Assembly: GCA_029721515.1 (NCBI GenBank)
Contig: CM056559.1
Location: 8,247,001-8,311,000, forward strand
Origin: Synanceia verrucosa
Taxonomy: Eukaryota; Chordata; Actinopteri; Perciformes; Synanceiidae
Direction of reading: 5' to 3'
Length of the DNA: 64,000 bases
Below the pieces are notes generated by a model. The model ran no database searches. It was not told the origin of the DNA and saw only the letters and a program-made list of their open reading frames with translations. Made by a program: the position numbers and the translations under genes. This document shows positions 36,601 through 48,277 of this stretch, one piece after another (the stretch's first letter is position 1; each line of letters starts with the position of its first letter).

Positions 36601-38828
36601 GTCCTTCTGGTTGTGCAAACTTAAGGTGTAAAATATAGAACCCAAAAGTCCCACTGAGTATAATTTTCAATGAACAAATTAACTGAGAAAAAAATATACT
36701 ATATTGAGTATAAGACATTTTCTAAAAAAAAAACAACAATTCCATTTTTGCCAAATCTAGAGTTGGTTTATGTCAAATGCCCACAGTGATTATTCAGTTA
36801 TTACCACTAAACAGATTTCCTCATTCTATCACAATCACTAACTATGAGGACCAGGTGTTTTTTTTTTTTTACTGAATCACAGCAATCAATATGTGGTTGC
36901 ATTGTTTACAGAATATATGGGAATATAAGGATGAATGATTTGTTTACACCAGGTAGGTACCTAGCCTAGTTAGCCAGTGCCTTCATTACTGTATGCACAC
37001 AGATTATTCTTTGAGCTGGTAATGTTATTACTGAGCTGGTTGTTACTGGGATTGAGGACAATATTTGCCAAAGGAGTGGAACAAGATATTAAATTAACAA
37101 TTAACAGTTTAGGTGCTGAGCCAAAAGACATAAGATAGTGTTATAAGGACAGCACAGCCCAGAGAGCGAGAGAGTAAAGTGTTGCAGCTTCAATGCCAAA
37201 ATGAACTCATTTGCTTTTTTTAAAAAAAAAAACTAGGCATGTATGACATGGATTTGTTATCCAGCCAACACCAGTAACCAATAATTACCTGCTTCACATG
37301 GCCGATTTAATAAACCTAACAAACATGCTTTGGCTTTTTCAGAGCAGTCACCTCAGAATTCAAATTAAATGCTTTGACATATAATCTGTCAAGTCAGACA
37401 TGTCAAAAATATATACTCAATATGTGTTTATTGGCAGATCGCAAACAACAGTAACGGTTTGTAATACCAAATAGTGCATCCAAGTGTCTAGATGTTGCAC
37501 ATTATTGGAAAAATATGTCATAATATAAAATTTCAAAGTGTTGGACATAAATTTATCGGCTCAACAAAGATTTTGCATCCTTGGGAAAAAAAAAAAAAAT
37601 CCTAAAAATTTCCTGTCATTTCTTTTACGAGCACTGCCAACCCATTCACTAAAGGTGCTAACTTTTTTTTATAGACCTTTAAAACACTTTTTAAACCTGT
37701 GATTAAGAACAGCAGTGCTTTAAGGTAAAAGCTAGACAGCATGACAACAACTACGTGACAAATAGTTTAGACATTTAATTAAAAAATGACACCGTTTTTT
37801 AAAGATTTACATCCTCAGAAGTAACAAATGCATTTGGTGGGAGAAAAAAAATTAGATAACTACAAACACATTCTTGGTTTTGGTCTTTTCATGGAATTTG
37901 CTGAGAATAAAGAAAAATATAGAATATATGGTAACTTATCATTTAAAAGTACCAACAGATCCCAAATCTATCTATTTGACATCATATATAAATTATTTAT
38001 AAATCTCAATATATGTAAAGTAATGTAAACTACTATGTTTATACTGTGAAAATGACACTGAACTTTGTATAAACAGGACAGTTAACAGCTGATTATGAAA
38101 GTAAAACTCAACAACAGCAACCTATGGATAGAATTCCCTCTTTCGATCTTTAAAGTACGTCACCCTAGACTCTTTCCCTGAGCGTTTACTGTTGACGAAG
38201 ATAAGATTACATTGGAGTCAATGGGATACCTGGAGCATCTCTTACCAACGCTACAGATTTGTCTGAATAAAGAACAAAAAGGCCTAAACATTTGGTTTTG
38301 CATCCATGCTAAACAAAATTCAGTGCATTAAACTATAAAGATTCACATTATTGAAGGACATTCAATAAAATGTGTCTTAAATTTGTCCATTTCCCTTTGA
38401 CTTGGAGTATTCTCACCTGCTGAGCCATTAAGGAGAACATTTTGTTTAGAAAATTACAGACACATCTCGTACTTTCTGTACTATGATCATAAGTATGCTA
38501 TTTATTGGAAATGTTAACTTTTCATCAAGCTTCTTCACCAGCTCTTCCCTACGTGACCAGTAACCAGAGCAGCAGTAATGATCCTGAGGGTTATTATTTC
38601 CACATTGTGCGTCACAATCATGGGACTGTAGGGAAACAGCAGTGGATAAGCTCTTTATCAGTGGTCGCCTATGCAATAGTTTAGTCATAAGGAATGTTGG
38701 CCCCTCACCTCATTCTTCTGTGTTATCACCAGACAAGGATACCAGGAGGCATTTGGATGTTGTTACACATTGACAAGACAACCCATTCACTGAACGTGTT
38801 GGTAAATAAACTCTTTGTGGGGCTTTAA

Positions 38829-39490
38829 AGGGACACTGTATAAGTTTATTGTATAATGTCTTCATTCAAAAATAGATCCTCGTTTGTGTAAAATAACCTA
38901 TGCCAACAATCTGACTTATCCTCCTGGGCGAAGAATCAGTTATCTGTCTTTACATAGAGCGGGTCTCTCATACGGAGGCTTCCATGTCTTTCCAGTCTAC
39001 AAAAAAACTACAAACCGCTGAGAAGGACATAAAGCACTACCTGCCATAAGGCAAAACGCATTTTCGCGATTCATGTTTCATGGAGAAGCAGCATGAAGAT
39101 GACGGTCTTACTAACCCGGCACTGAACTAAAACCTACACTTTTGGTCATAATACAAGACAATACTTATGCCGTGCCGAAGGAGAAAGAATCCTCATCATC
39201 AAAAAAGCATAACATTACCAGAGCTCTGGGCCAGGGATCCGCACTGAGAGTGGCCTCCCGGGAGCGCCCCATGCCCGGCCACGGCCGGCCGGGGCCTGCC
39301 GGGGGTCCTCCGGACCGGTGGGGGGCTGTGGAGGTCCGGGGAAAATGACTGAAGGTCCAGGCCGGGGGCTGGGGATCTGTGGTGATAATGACCGCCCGGG
39401 AGTTGACCCATTCCGCCTACCGTAGTTCCAACCATGTTGCAAGGCAAGCAAAATCAAATAGATGAGAGAAAAAAATTACACAGTGTACGT
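38829..39490. mobile_element. Non-autonomous element with TTAA target duplication
   Basis: The element lies between TTAA at 38,825-38,828 and TTAA at 39,491-39,494. Its ends are imperfect inverted repeats: left AGGGACACTGTATAAGTTT, and the right end read inward ACGTACACTGTGTAATTTT. TTAA duplication is typical of piggyBac and Kolobok superfamilies. The 662-base interior has no transposase. It contains an abrupt GC-rich block at about 39,225-39,410 (CCGGCC, CCCGGGAG repeats) unlike anything around it. Confidence 0.65.
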
Positions 39491-41109
39491 TTAAAGCTCT
39501 AATTAAAAAATAGTGAGTTATAAATGGTAGTGCTTTAAGGGAAACGCTTGTGTCAGCATGGTAACATACTCATAAATTACATGACAAAGTTTAACCACAG
39601 ATTTTGACCTCATGACCTCAAAGCCACAGACATTTTTTTTTCATATTTCTACGTCATTTGGACCCAAATATTTTATCTTTTTGTGTCAATAAATTAACTG
39701 ATTTGATTCCCATAAAGTGTTTCTCACCTGCCTAGATATCCAGTAAACAGGATATTTTACAACCAAGACATGTGTTTCTGCTTGTGGCCCCTCCAGAGAG
39801 ATGGGTTAAAAAATGTTTTAATATTGACTCATCTGAAACTTTTTTTCCATTTAGTTTCTGTTCAGCCAGAAACCTAACCCTGCTTGATTATATTCTTTCA
39901 TCATATCCTTTTAACTTCAGTCTAGTAGGAATTTATTTTGTAACATTGCCGTTTTTATTGTTTTACCAAATGCTGGCAGAAATAATTAGCTACTATTATG
40001 GTTAAAATGGTACAGTTTTTTGTTTGTATAGGGGTTTTTTGCCTATTGTTGCTGAACTGTTAACAGATTTATGCATAATTCCATGCTTTTGTGTCTTGAT
40101 CCCCGTAAAGCCCTCTTCACCCATGCTTAAAAAAATGTCTTGAAAATGCTCAAAATTCTGATTTGACACTCAGACAAGTGTTTCCACTTCCAACCACATT
40201 GATTTAATTAAAACATTTTTACTGGCATCTCTGCTCTGGAACAGTCCCACATTTTTATGAGAATTTCCAGTGAGACTGGACCATACTACTTCACCCTTTT
40301 ATATTTAATCTAGGAGGAGTTTATTTTTGTGATTAGCATTGCTGCTGTGATTGTTTTCGACAGTCTTGGGAGTACTCAAATATTTAAGCAAATGCAGAAA
40401 TACCACAGTCACTCCTGAATAAGAACTGAATTTAAAAACAGATTTAAGTGACACATTACATACAAATTATTAGCAAAACATACTGAAAGTAACAAAAGTA
40501 AAATCACTCACTGTGCAGAATGGTTGTATTTGGCCTATATTATTGTGTTTCCATCACTAATGGGGAATATTGAAGATAATTTTAATGCTGTAGACCACCT
40601 TTCAATGGCTTTCATACTGCTAGGTAGAATAATACTGCATTGTATCATATATGCATATTTTTTGTTTTTAAAATAAAAGCCATAAACATACAGTTAGTTT
40701 AAATTAAATGCAGTGGAGGAAATCTATGAAGCAGCATGAAATTTAAATACAAACAACAGGCCTATTTGAGCTGTTTTTACTAGTGCTTTTGTTGTTGTTG
40801 TTTTTTACTCTACTCTTCCATAAATATGTAATTTAATTACATATCTCAAATCTCAGCATAACAGGCTTGATTTGTATTTGAAAAAGTGTTGTATAAACAA
40901 GAAAATATAGTCACTGAAGCAACTTTACGCAAAAGGAATATTGACCCACCCAGACATGAGCATACAGCAGACATCTGAATATTGAGCATACCAGGAGACA
41001 TCTGGATTTGGTTACATATTGACAACTCAGTCACGTCAATTTGAATAGTTCACTTATTATGGAGCTATGAAAAGCCCCATTTCTTCCACTTGACCATGGC
41101 TTAACTTTG

Positions 41110-41152
41110 ATGGTTTGGTGATGAATATTAAATGGTTTGGTGATGAATATTA
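41110..41152. repeat. 22-base tandem duplication
   Basis: The 21-mer starting ATGGTTTGGTGATGAATAT occurs twice in a row with a period of 22 bases. Confidence 0.9.
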
Positions 41153-42419
41153 ACACAGACATAGTCGATCAGTAGCAGCTACAGGCTAACGGCTCTGTGA
41201 AGCTGAAATTAAACACAGCCGTGGATCTCTGAATAAAATGACATGGTGATTCGGTACACTTAATTAAATAGTTGCAGAAGCAACCTCAAAGCTCTTAAGG
41301 AAAAGTCAGAGGGATTATTTCACTCTGGACCGACCAACATCACCCACAGATCCAATCTCATTGTGTGTTCTAGCACAGACATATATGTAAATAAATGTAA
41401 AATATTAAGTAGAAGGAGTCACTCTACAGAATTGCTCATTTCATAGTATTGTATTATTATAGAATATTATATTATCATGCATTGAGCACAAATTAAAACA
41501 TGCAAGTACATATTAATGTTGTACGAGATATTTGGAACAGAGTGGATTACTCTGTTATTAAGTATGTTACGTCCTTATTTATGAAAAAAAGTAACTAGTA
41601 ACAATACATCCATGGATAAAGTAGCATAACAGAAATCCTCATGTACAATTTCCTCAAAACTCCTCTACAGTATGTGCATTAGTTAGGCCTACCTGACTTT
41701 ATATTCAACTCTTATTAGCTTGATTCAGTGCTGAAAAAGTGTTGTATAAACAAAAAGGAGTCCATTTATTGAGACAGGCTATCATTGTGCAATTTCCTGT
41801 AAAACTTTACACTCATTTTATAATTTAACTCCTGTTTATCATAGAGTTTTGCTTAAAAACAAAAATATATTTATTGTTTAAGAGAATTAAATCTCATAAA
41901 ACAGTGCAATACAGCATTTTACAGGAACAGTAAAAAAAAATACAGTTTGGGTGCATTTCTTCTATGTTTTACAGCACGTTGAGGGGAAAAATGGAAATTC
42001 AAATGCATGGGAATGAAATCTCTCCATCCGCAGTTGTTGAACTTTACTTTCCAGCAGATGGTGCTATGACCTAAACCACCTGATACAACATTTTAATGCA
42101 TCGACTTTATAACACACTGCAGTTGTTAGGTAAAAACACTTTAACTATGCACCATAACCATGATTTAGCTAGATAAATCATTTTTCATCTAGAAGCCTAA
42201 AGAATGATGAAAAATGTCTCCACACACTGACAGTGAATGTTTTATCTCCTTTGTACTGATCAGTGAACTAGTTGACACTAAAGTCATGCACACACTGCAT
42301 GGTGCATGTTCACTGTTCTTCCCCATGCAGCACAATATTGAACATGTTATCCCACCGTATTTTCTGCGGCATGACAAACTTTTCAACAAACCATCTGCAT
42401 GTTGGTTTTGATTGATTTG

Positions 42420-42775
42420 GGGCGGCAGTAGCTCCGTCTGTAGTGACTTGGGCTGGGAATCGGTGGGTTGCCAGTTCAAGTCCAGGTCAGACCAAATGTG
42501 GAGAGTGGACTGGTGGCTGAAGAGGTGCCCGTTCCTCCTCCTGGGCACTGCCGAGGTGCCCTTGAGCAAGGCACTGAACCCCCAACTGCTCGGGGCGTCT
42601 GGATAGGGGCAGCCCCCTCACTCTGACACCTCTCCTCCAATGCATGTGCATGTGTTTGTTTCATAACTTGTGTGTGTAATGTGCAACTGACAAAATACGT
42701 ACTAACAGAGTGAAAAAATGTAATTTTCCTCACTGAGGGATCAATAAAGGAATTCTTCTTCTTCTTTTTCTTCTT
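42420..42775 (+). mobile_element. tRNA-derived SINE
   Basis: A tRNA-like head carries a pol III A-box-like segment at 42,429-42,443 (TAGCTCCGTCTGTAG) and a B-box-like AGTTCAAGTCC at 42,473-42,483. A body with the segment CCTTGAGCAAGGCACTGAACCC follows. It ends in a LINE-like tail (TCACTGAGGGATCAATAAAGG) and a simple CTT repeat at 42,752-42,775. This layout matches common teleost tRNA-SINEs. The B box departs from the GGTTCGANTCC consensus, so the promoter is probably weak. Confidence 0.85.
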
Positions 42776-42940
42776 AACTCAATACATTTAGTCCCTCTTC
42801 TTCCTTCACTTCCCAATAGAGATGCATGGTGGGAAAACACAGCCGTATAGTGACCAGACAAATAAAGTCATCTCTATAAGTGATATAACTGAATTCTGAA
42901 AAACAGATACAAGTAATTGTGTATGCACTGACACAAATAA

Positions 42941-42980
42941 ACTTGAATTTCCCTCAGGATCTATCCATCTATCTCCACAG
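42941..42980 (+). mobile_element. LINE/SINE 3' tail fragment
   Basis: A segment reading TTGAATTTCCCTCAGGATC followed by ATCCATCTATC resembles the 3' tails of fish LINEs and their SINE partners. A related tail occurs at 61,110-61,152. No LINE body was recognised beside it. Confidence 0.5.
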
Positions 42981-45288
42981 ACTTGATGACTATACTATTC
43001 TGTGTTTCATATATGTTCCCCGCTGAGACTTCTGATGCACCTTTAAATGTTGCTTCCTTCTCAGTGAACTCGTCTGGCTCTCTGAGTTGAGCAGATGGAA
43101 AAACCAGAGTCATGATACTGGAGAGCTGAGGCGAATCGATTCAGACACCCCTCCATGTGTAACTGTAGCCACTGATGACCCAGCCAGTCACACACTCAGC
43201 TTCTTAATGTTGCTGCTATTGATCAGATGTATAAGCCAAGTGCTGTAACTGTTGATACTGTACAAAAACACAACAAATGAACTTGATAGATCCATCAAGT
43301 TCAGTCTGACATAAAGTGTGCTATAGCAATACCGCAGGGCTGACAAGGTCTGGTTTCGTTGACATTAAAGCCTCCAGAGGATGTCAGTCACTTGACGATC
43401 ACTGCCTTGAGGCAAGTCACCATCTTTCTCTGCATACAGAAAAAAATTAAAAGCACTACATTTTCATTACTTGCTGTTTGCTGTTGATGCTCTAAATATG
43501 ATTATGGTTCCTTTCAGGATTTTCAATATAAAAGCCAAAGCATGATGCAACCTCCATGGAGGTTTTACAGAAACTACTGAGCCTACTCTGATGAGACTAC
43601 TGGCTGTAGGCTGCTCTCAAACTCACGTTTTATTTTTCTTTTCAGTTATTTTTCTCTCTTTAATCTTCTTCATAAGTCTCATAGTGAGTCAAGCGCAGTA
43701 TAATATTGTCAGTTTCCATCATCTGAAATGGCCCCCAAACTGAGACTAAGTCAACAAAGTGGAGGTTTTGTTTTTTCCTCCCTCATGGAAACGTGGACTC
43801 TTGCCTGCCTGCCGTCTTTTCTATCATTTCCTGAGTTGAACACTGTGGACAGACAGATATGGTTTTTGTTCAGTCAAAAACAAAAAAAAATGAGGTCACT
43901 CAGGATAGCAGGCTGACTCATCTCTTCCTGCTGTAGACTTCTGTTCAGAGGGTTCTGGACGGGTAATAGTAAGATGTAAAACACTCAGATTTGTTGCTGT
44001 GACAGAAATCTTGGACAGCACTGAGGTCACAGAAACTGGAAGACCTATTGGGTCTCCATCAGATCACAAAGCCACATGTTCAATTTTGACAAGCTTTTGG
44101 CAAAATCTGAGACACTGAGATCATGACAGTGTCAGTGATTGTTGAAGGATCATTTAATTACCAAGCCCCTCATGCACAAACAATGCCTTAGCAAGGAGTC
44201 AGCATTGATTATCATTACCACTTTATTTTGTCACAGCAATGAACTGACTGTGTATAAGCTCTTATTCTGATGGGAATTTTAGTCAGTCATTACTGACCTA
44301 CAATAGTTTGGTTATTTAAGCATAATAATCACAACATTGTGACATACAAATGTCGTTAAATTTCATTACCTGGCTTTCTCGCTAGATTTAGGATGGTTTA
44401 TGTTGCTGCAGCTGCATTCAGTTGAAAATATTTGAGGTGTGCTTTCCAGTTGAGCACTTCAAAATCCTAACATTTTGTTGATGTTTAATGACACAGGTAA
44501 AAAAAAAATGAAATTTTATTTAGCTTAGCCATCAAATCTTCACAATACCACTCATAAAACACTAGTTTAAAAATACTATCATTCTACAGTTTATCTCCAG
44601 TGCTACAAGAGCGATCAGTCACATCGCTGCTGTCATTCTTACAGCTTGATCTTATGCAACCGAAAAAAAAAAATAAGAGCAGTTTTTCATTAATAACATT
44701 CCCCTTCAATGAACTAACTCACATGTGTGTTCAATGTGGTGATTTTATGTATGAGCAGTTGAAAGAGAGTTGTGATAAACAGAGAGCAGAACATACAGGA
44801 TTGATGTGCTCTCATAGCTCTATTGAAATATACTGGTTTTATTAGGGCCATTAGGGCCCAAAGGACCGCTAGGCAGGAAAACAAATAGGTTTAAAAAAAA
44901 AAAAAAGGAAGCAAAGGACTTCATTTTCTGCACTCAGCCAGATCAGAAACACATGTTGTCAGATTTTCTTTGGGTTTGGTCAGTGAGGTCTGTGGCTATA
45001 AACTTTGGGTGATAAAGCAGCTAAACAGGACACAGCAGTGGGCTTGTGCTTCTGTATGTCACAAACAAAAAGAGGTAACATGTTCCACTGTGCATGTTAT
45101 TTGCCTGAGAAGCTTGTAACATCCTCTGTGCTGTGTATTACTTGTCCTACTTTTCATATACGTATGTGACCTAAAAAGCATCCCAGAACTGCTCATTCGT
45201 GATGATGACTGTATTCTGAAACCAAACGTGACATTAGGACACATCATCATAGTATTTGCGTTAGCAGATTTGCAACTTGGCTTTTCAG

Positions 45289-45915
45289 TAGTGGCGTCAC
45301 TAGGCCTATTTTTGGGAAGCCCCACCAAATAATTTGGTGAATTTTATTTCCTTTTTTTACAAAGAAAAAATTTGATCGTCACATTCTGTGTGAAAGCATT
45401 CATGACAAAAACAACAGTAGAAAAAATATATTGATGTTTGAGTTAATTACACCAAAAAAAAACTTTATTCTTTGATTTACAACAATAAAAAAAAATATGA
45501 AATGTTGAAAAAAAAAATAGAGTGACCCTGATGGCAGTGCCATCATTAGGCATATTCTTCTAAAGCCCCCTTGAATAATTTGGTGTTGGTTTATTTCTGT
45601 TTTTGTTATTTTTTTTTTTACAAAAAAAAGTGCAGAAAAAAAATCAATGTAAAGTGGACAGAATATGAATTCAAATAAAGAATCATATAACATTGCATCA
45701 TTAATGAATAACTAAAATACAGTCTCCCCCATGAAAAATATGTGCTAAAGTGCCCTCTTTGGAGGCAAAAACACACACTATGTGTCCCCGTTTGTCAAAA
45801 CATGCTAAACTGCCCTCTTGGCTTATTGAAACATGTTAAACCTCCCTTCACTCCCCTCACCTGGGGGCTAAGCCCCCCCTTGTCCTTAAAACCTAGTGAA
45901 GCCCCTGTGTTTTTG
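45289..45915. mobile_element. hAT-like debris with a duplicated end
   Basis: The left end (GTGGCGTCACTAGGC) and the right end read inward (CAGGGGCTTCACTAGG) share a TCACTAGG core as imperfect inverted termini. The first 60 or so bases (45,289-45,350) recur in direct orientation at 45,535-45,600, 246 bases later, with about 75-80% similarity by eye. There is no transposase. Exact borders and target duplication could not be fixed, so the superfamily is tentative. Confidence 0.45.
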
Positions 45916-48214
45916 GTAGTCTGTAGAGAATGACACTCGAGCTACAAACCAGCAGACATATATACAAGCTTCTCTTAAGTCGACTGGTTGAAACCCTTCA
46001 ATCCATGCAATGAGAACAGCGGGGGGGCACTGCTGCATAAGGTTATCATTGTAACCTAATAACAGCAATCAGAGGAATAAAGAAAGCGGTTAACACATTA
46101 TTTTACAAATGACACTGTGTTTTCCTGGCATGTTTATACATACCAAGAATGAGGTCAGATGCACAGGTGCTATAAAACACGCTTGTGCCTGCAAGTGCAT
46201 ATAAACCAGTGGCCACAGACACGAATATTAACAGGCCTCATCTTAAACGACAACATCAAACTGATCAAAGGTAAGACAGACAAGTTAAAAACAACGGTCA
46301 GAAGCGACGATAAAGTGAAGCAGGTGAATGGAAAATATGAAAGACTGGCTGATCTGTTTTCTTCTCCCTGCAGTAAAAATAACTTGCAGTTGATCAGAAA
46401 CTGACTCACAAGTTCCAGGCGGCAGTAAAGAAGGGATGAAGCGGAAAAAAACAGAAGGGGGCAAACACAAGGTTATGACATGAGCGGGTACAAGCCTTGC
46501 ACTCCTGCATTGCGCTCCACTACGTTTTGCCGAAAGTGACCCGTAAAGAGAGAATATGTTGAGCATGGTAAGCTGCAGCATTATTTACGAGCTGGATCTA
46601 AAGAAAACGTGCACAGATCAGCATGAACACAGCAAAAATACAGACAGAGCAGTGGGTGCATTACAGCTGAGAGCTTAAATGATTGCATATGTTTAAACAT
46701 ATTGTACTCAAGTTAAACTCCACAGGAAATTTGTGCACATAATATATCCACACAGTATTTATAACCAACATGTCAGAGTTACAGAAGTTTTTCCATCATT
46801 GTCAATAACCATGACAGGCTTCGTTAAGAGAGGTCAAAGGTCAAATGTGAGGTTCAGTGCCTCTTCAGAGAGATGTTGTTTTGGACATTACCTGTATGTA
46901 TTCTGTAGAGTTGTGTGATTACTGAAGGTAATAATAATTGATAACTATATCCAATGTTGATCTGCATGATCTCAAGCAAAAAATAATAACCTATTAATAA
47001 ATAATACCTATTAAAAATATTAAATGTCTCAGTTTATTTGTCCAATGTGGAAAGAGTATTACATTCCACAAACTGAGAAAATCTGACAAATCTCGTGGAT
47101 TTACTGAATACACTGATTACGTTTCTCAGGCGTCCTTTACAAAGTAATTTTAGAAGCAGACTTTAAGTGGAAGGTTTAGCAACATATACCAAAGAAAAAC
47201 AATTGTTTTCATCTTTGTGCATTGTTTAAAAGATCACAAAGAACTGCATAAATGGTCTAGTCTAGCTTGACACAAGTAGAGATAACCACTGTCATTAGGT
47301 AAACAGTTGTTGACAGACTGCAGTATCACTAGCAGTAACAAAGTTATTGACTTAGGTGGGACAAATTTAATGTGTAAATTGATGCTGCAACATCATTAGC
47401 AGATTGTGCCACTTTTCTAATATTTAGTATCATAGTGGGCAAAAATATTTCCAATTCGTGATGTATTTCCCCAGAATTTCATTTAAATGTTCTACTGCTG
47501 CTTCCAGTCCACACTGCAAACTCAATGTCAGTGTTAGGAAGGGTCGAGTAAGGGATATTAGAAACATGACGAGTTCAGCAGAGTTCAGTAGAGCACTCTG
47601 AGTCACCAAGTTAGTTAATTCACCCCCACACTGTGTGGCAAAATCCAGGGAAAAAAAATCTGAGCCAAACTGTTTTTTTTCAAGGCTGAGCAGAGAATGA
47701 AAGGGGAAAAAATGAGAAGAAACGAGTGGAAATAAATTTTATTGTTCACTGCAGTAAATTTTCTTCTTGTTTATACGTATATATGAGGACAAAATCCAAC
47801 CATCTGGTTTTGACTGCTAAAATACTCACTGGCCCTCAAACACACAGTTGACATTGACTTTTCAGTCTCAACAGTGAGACAATCCTGCTGGAAAACAAAG
47901 ATCCATCATAAACTCATCGAGCAGCCTGCACACAATCTCCAGCATTTGTTCACTTGTTCACTACCATGAGCATCACCCTTTGTGTCACCAAAACTATTTT
48001 CACCATTACTGTGATTTACATGCTCACCTACACAGTCAGTGACATGTGGATTCTGAGGGCTCATACAACATTTCTGGATAAAAATAGCACCAAATTCCGA
48101 CCTCTAACTGTGGCTCTGCAGAAAGCACTGAGACATAAGCTGTAAAAGTGTATCTGTCCATACACTGCATGACATGCTATAGTGCCACAAATCCCTGATA
48201 ACATGTATGCATTA

Positions 48215-48219
<5 letters not shown>

Positions 48220-48276
<57 letters not shown>
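48220..48276. repeat. (TA)n microsatellite
   Basis: About 57 bases of uninterrupted TA repeat, the longest pure dinucleotide tract in the window. Confidence 0.97.

Positions 48277-48277
<1 letters not shown>

Noticed and set aside
39142..39457. Pro/Gly-rich frames in the GC-rich core
   Set aside because: Product of GC-rich composition inside a transposon-like element; no domain recognised.
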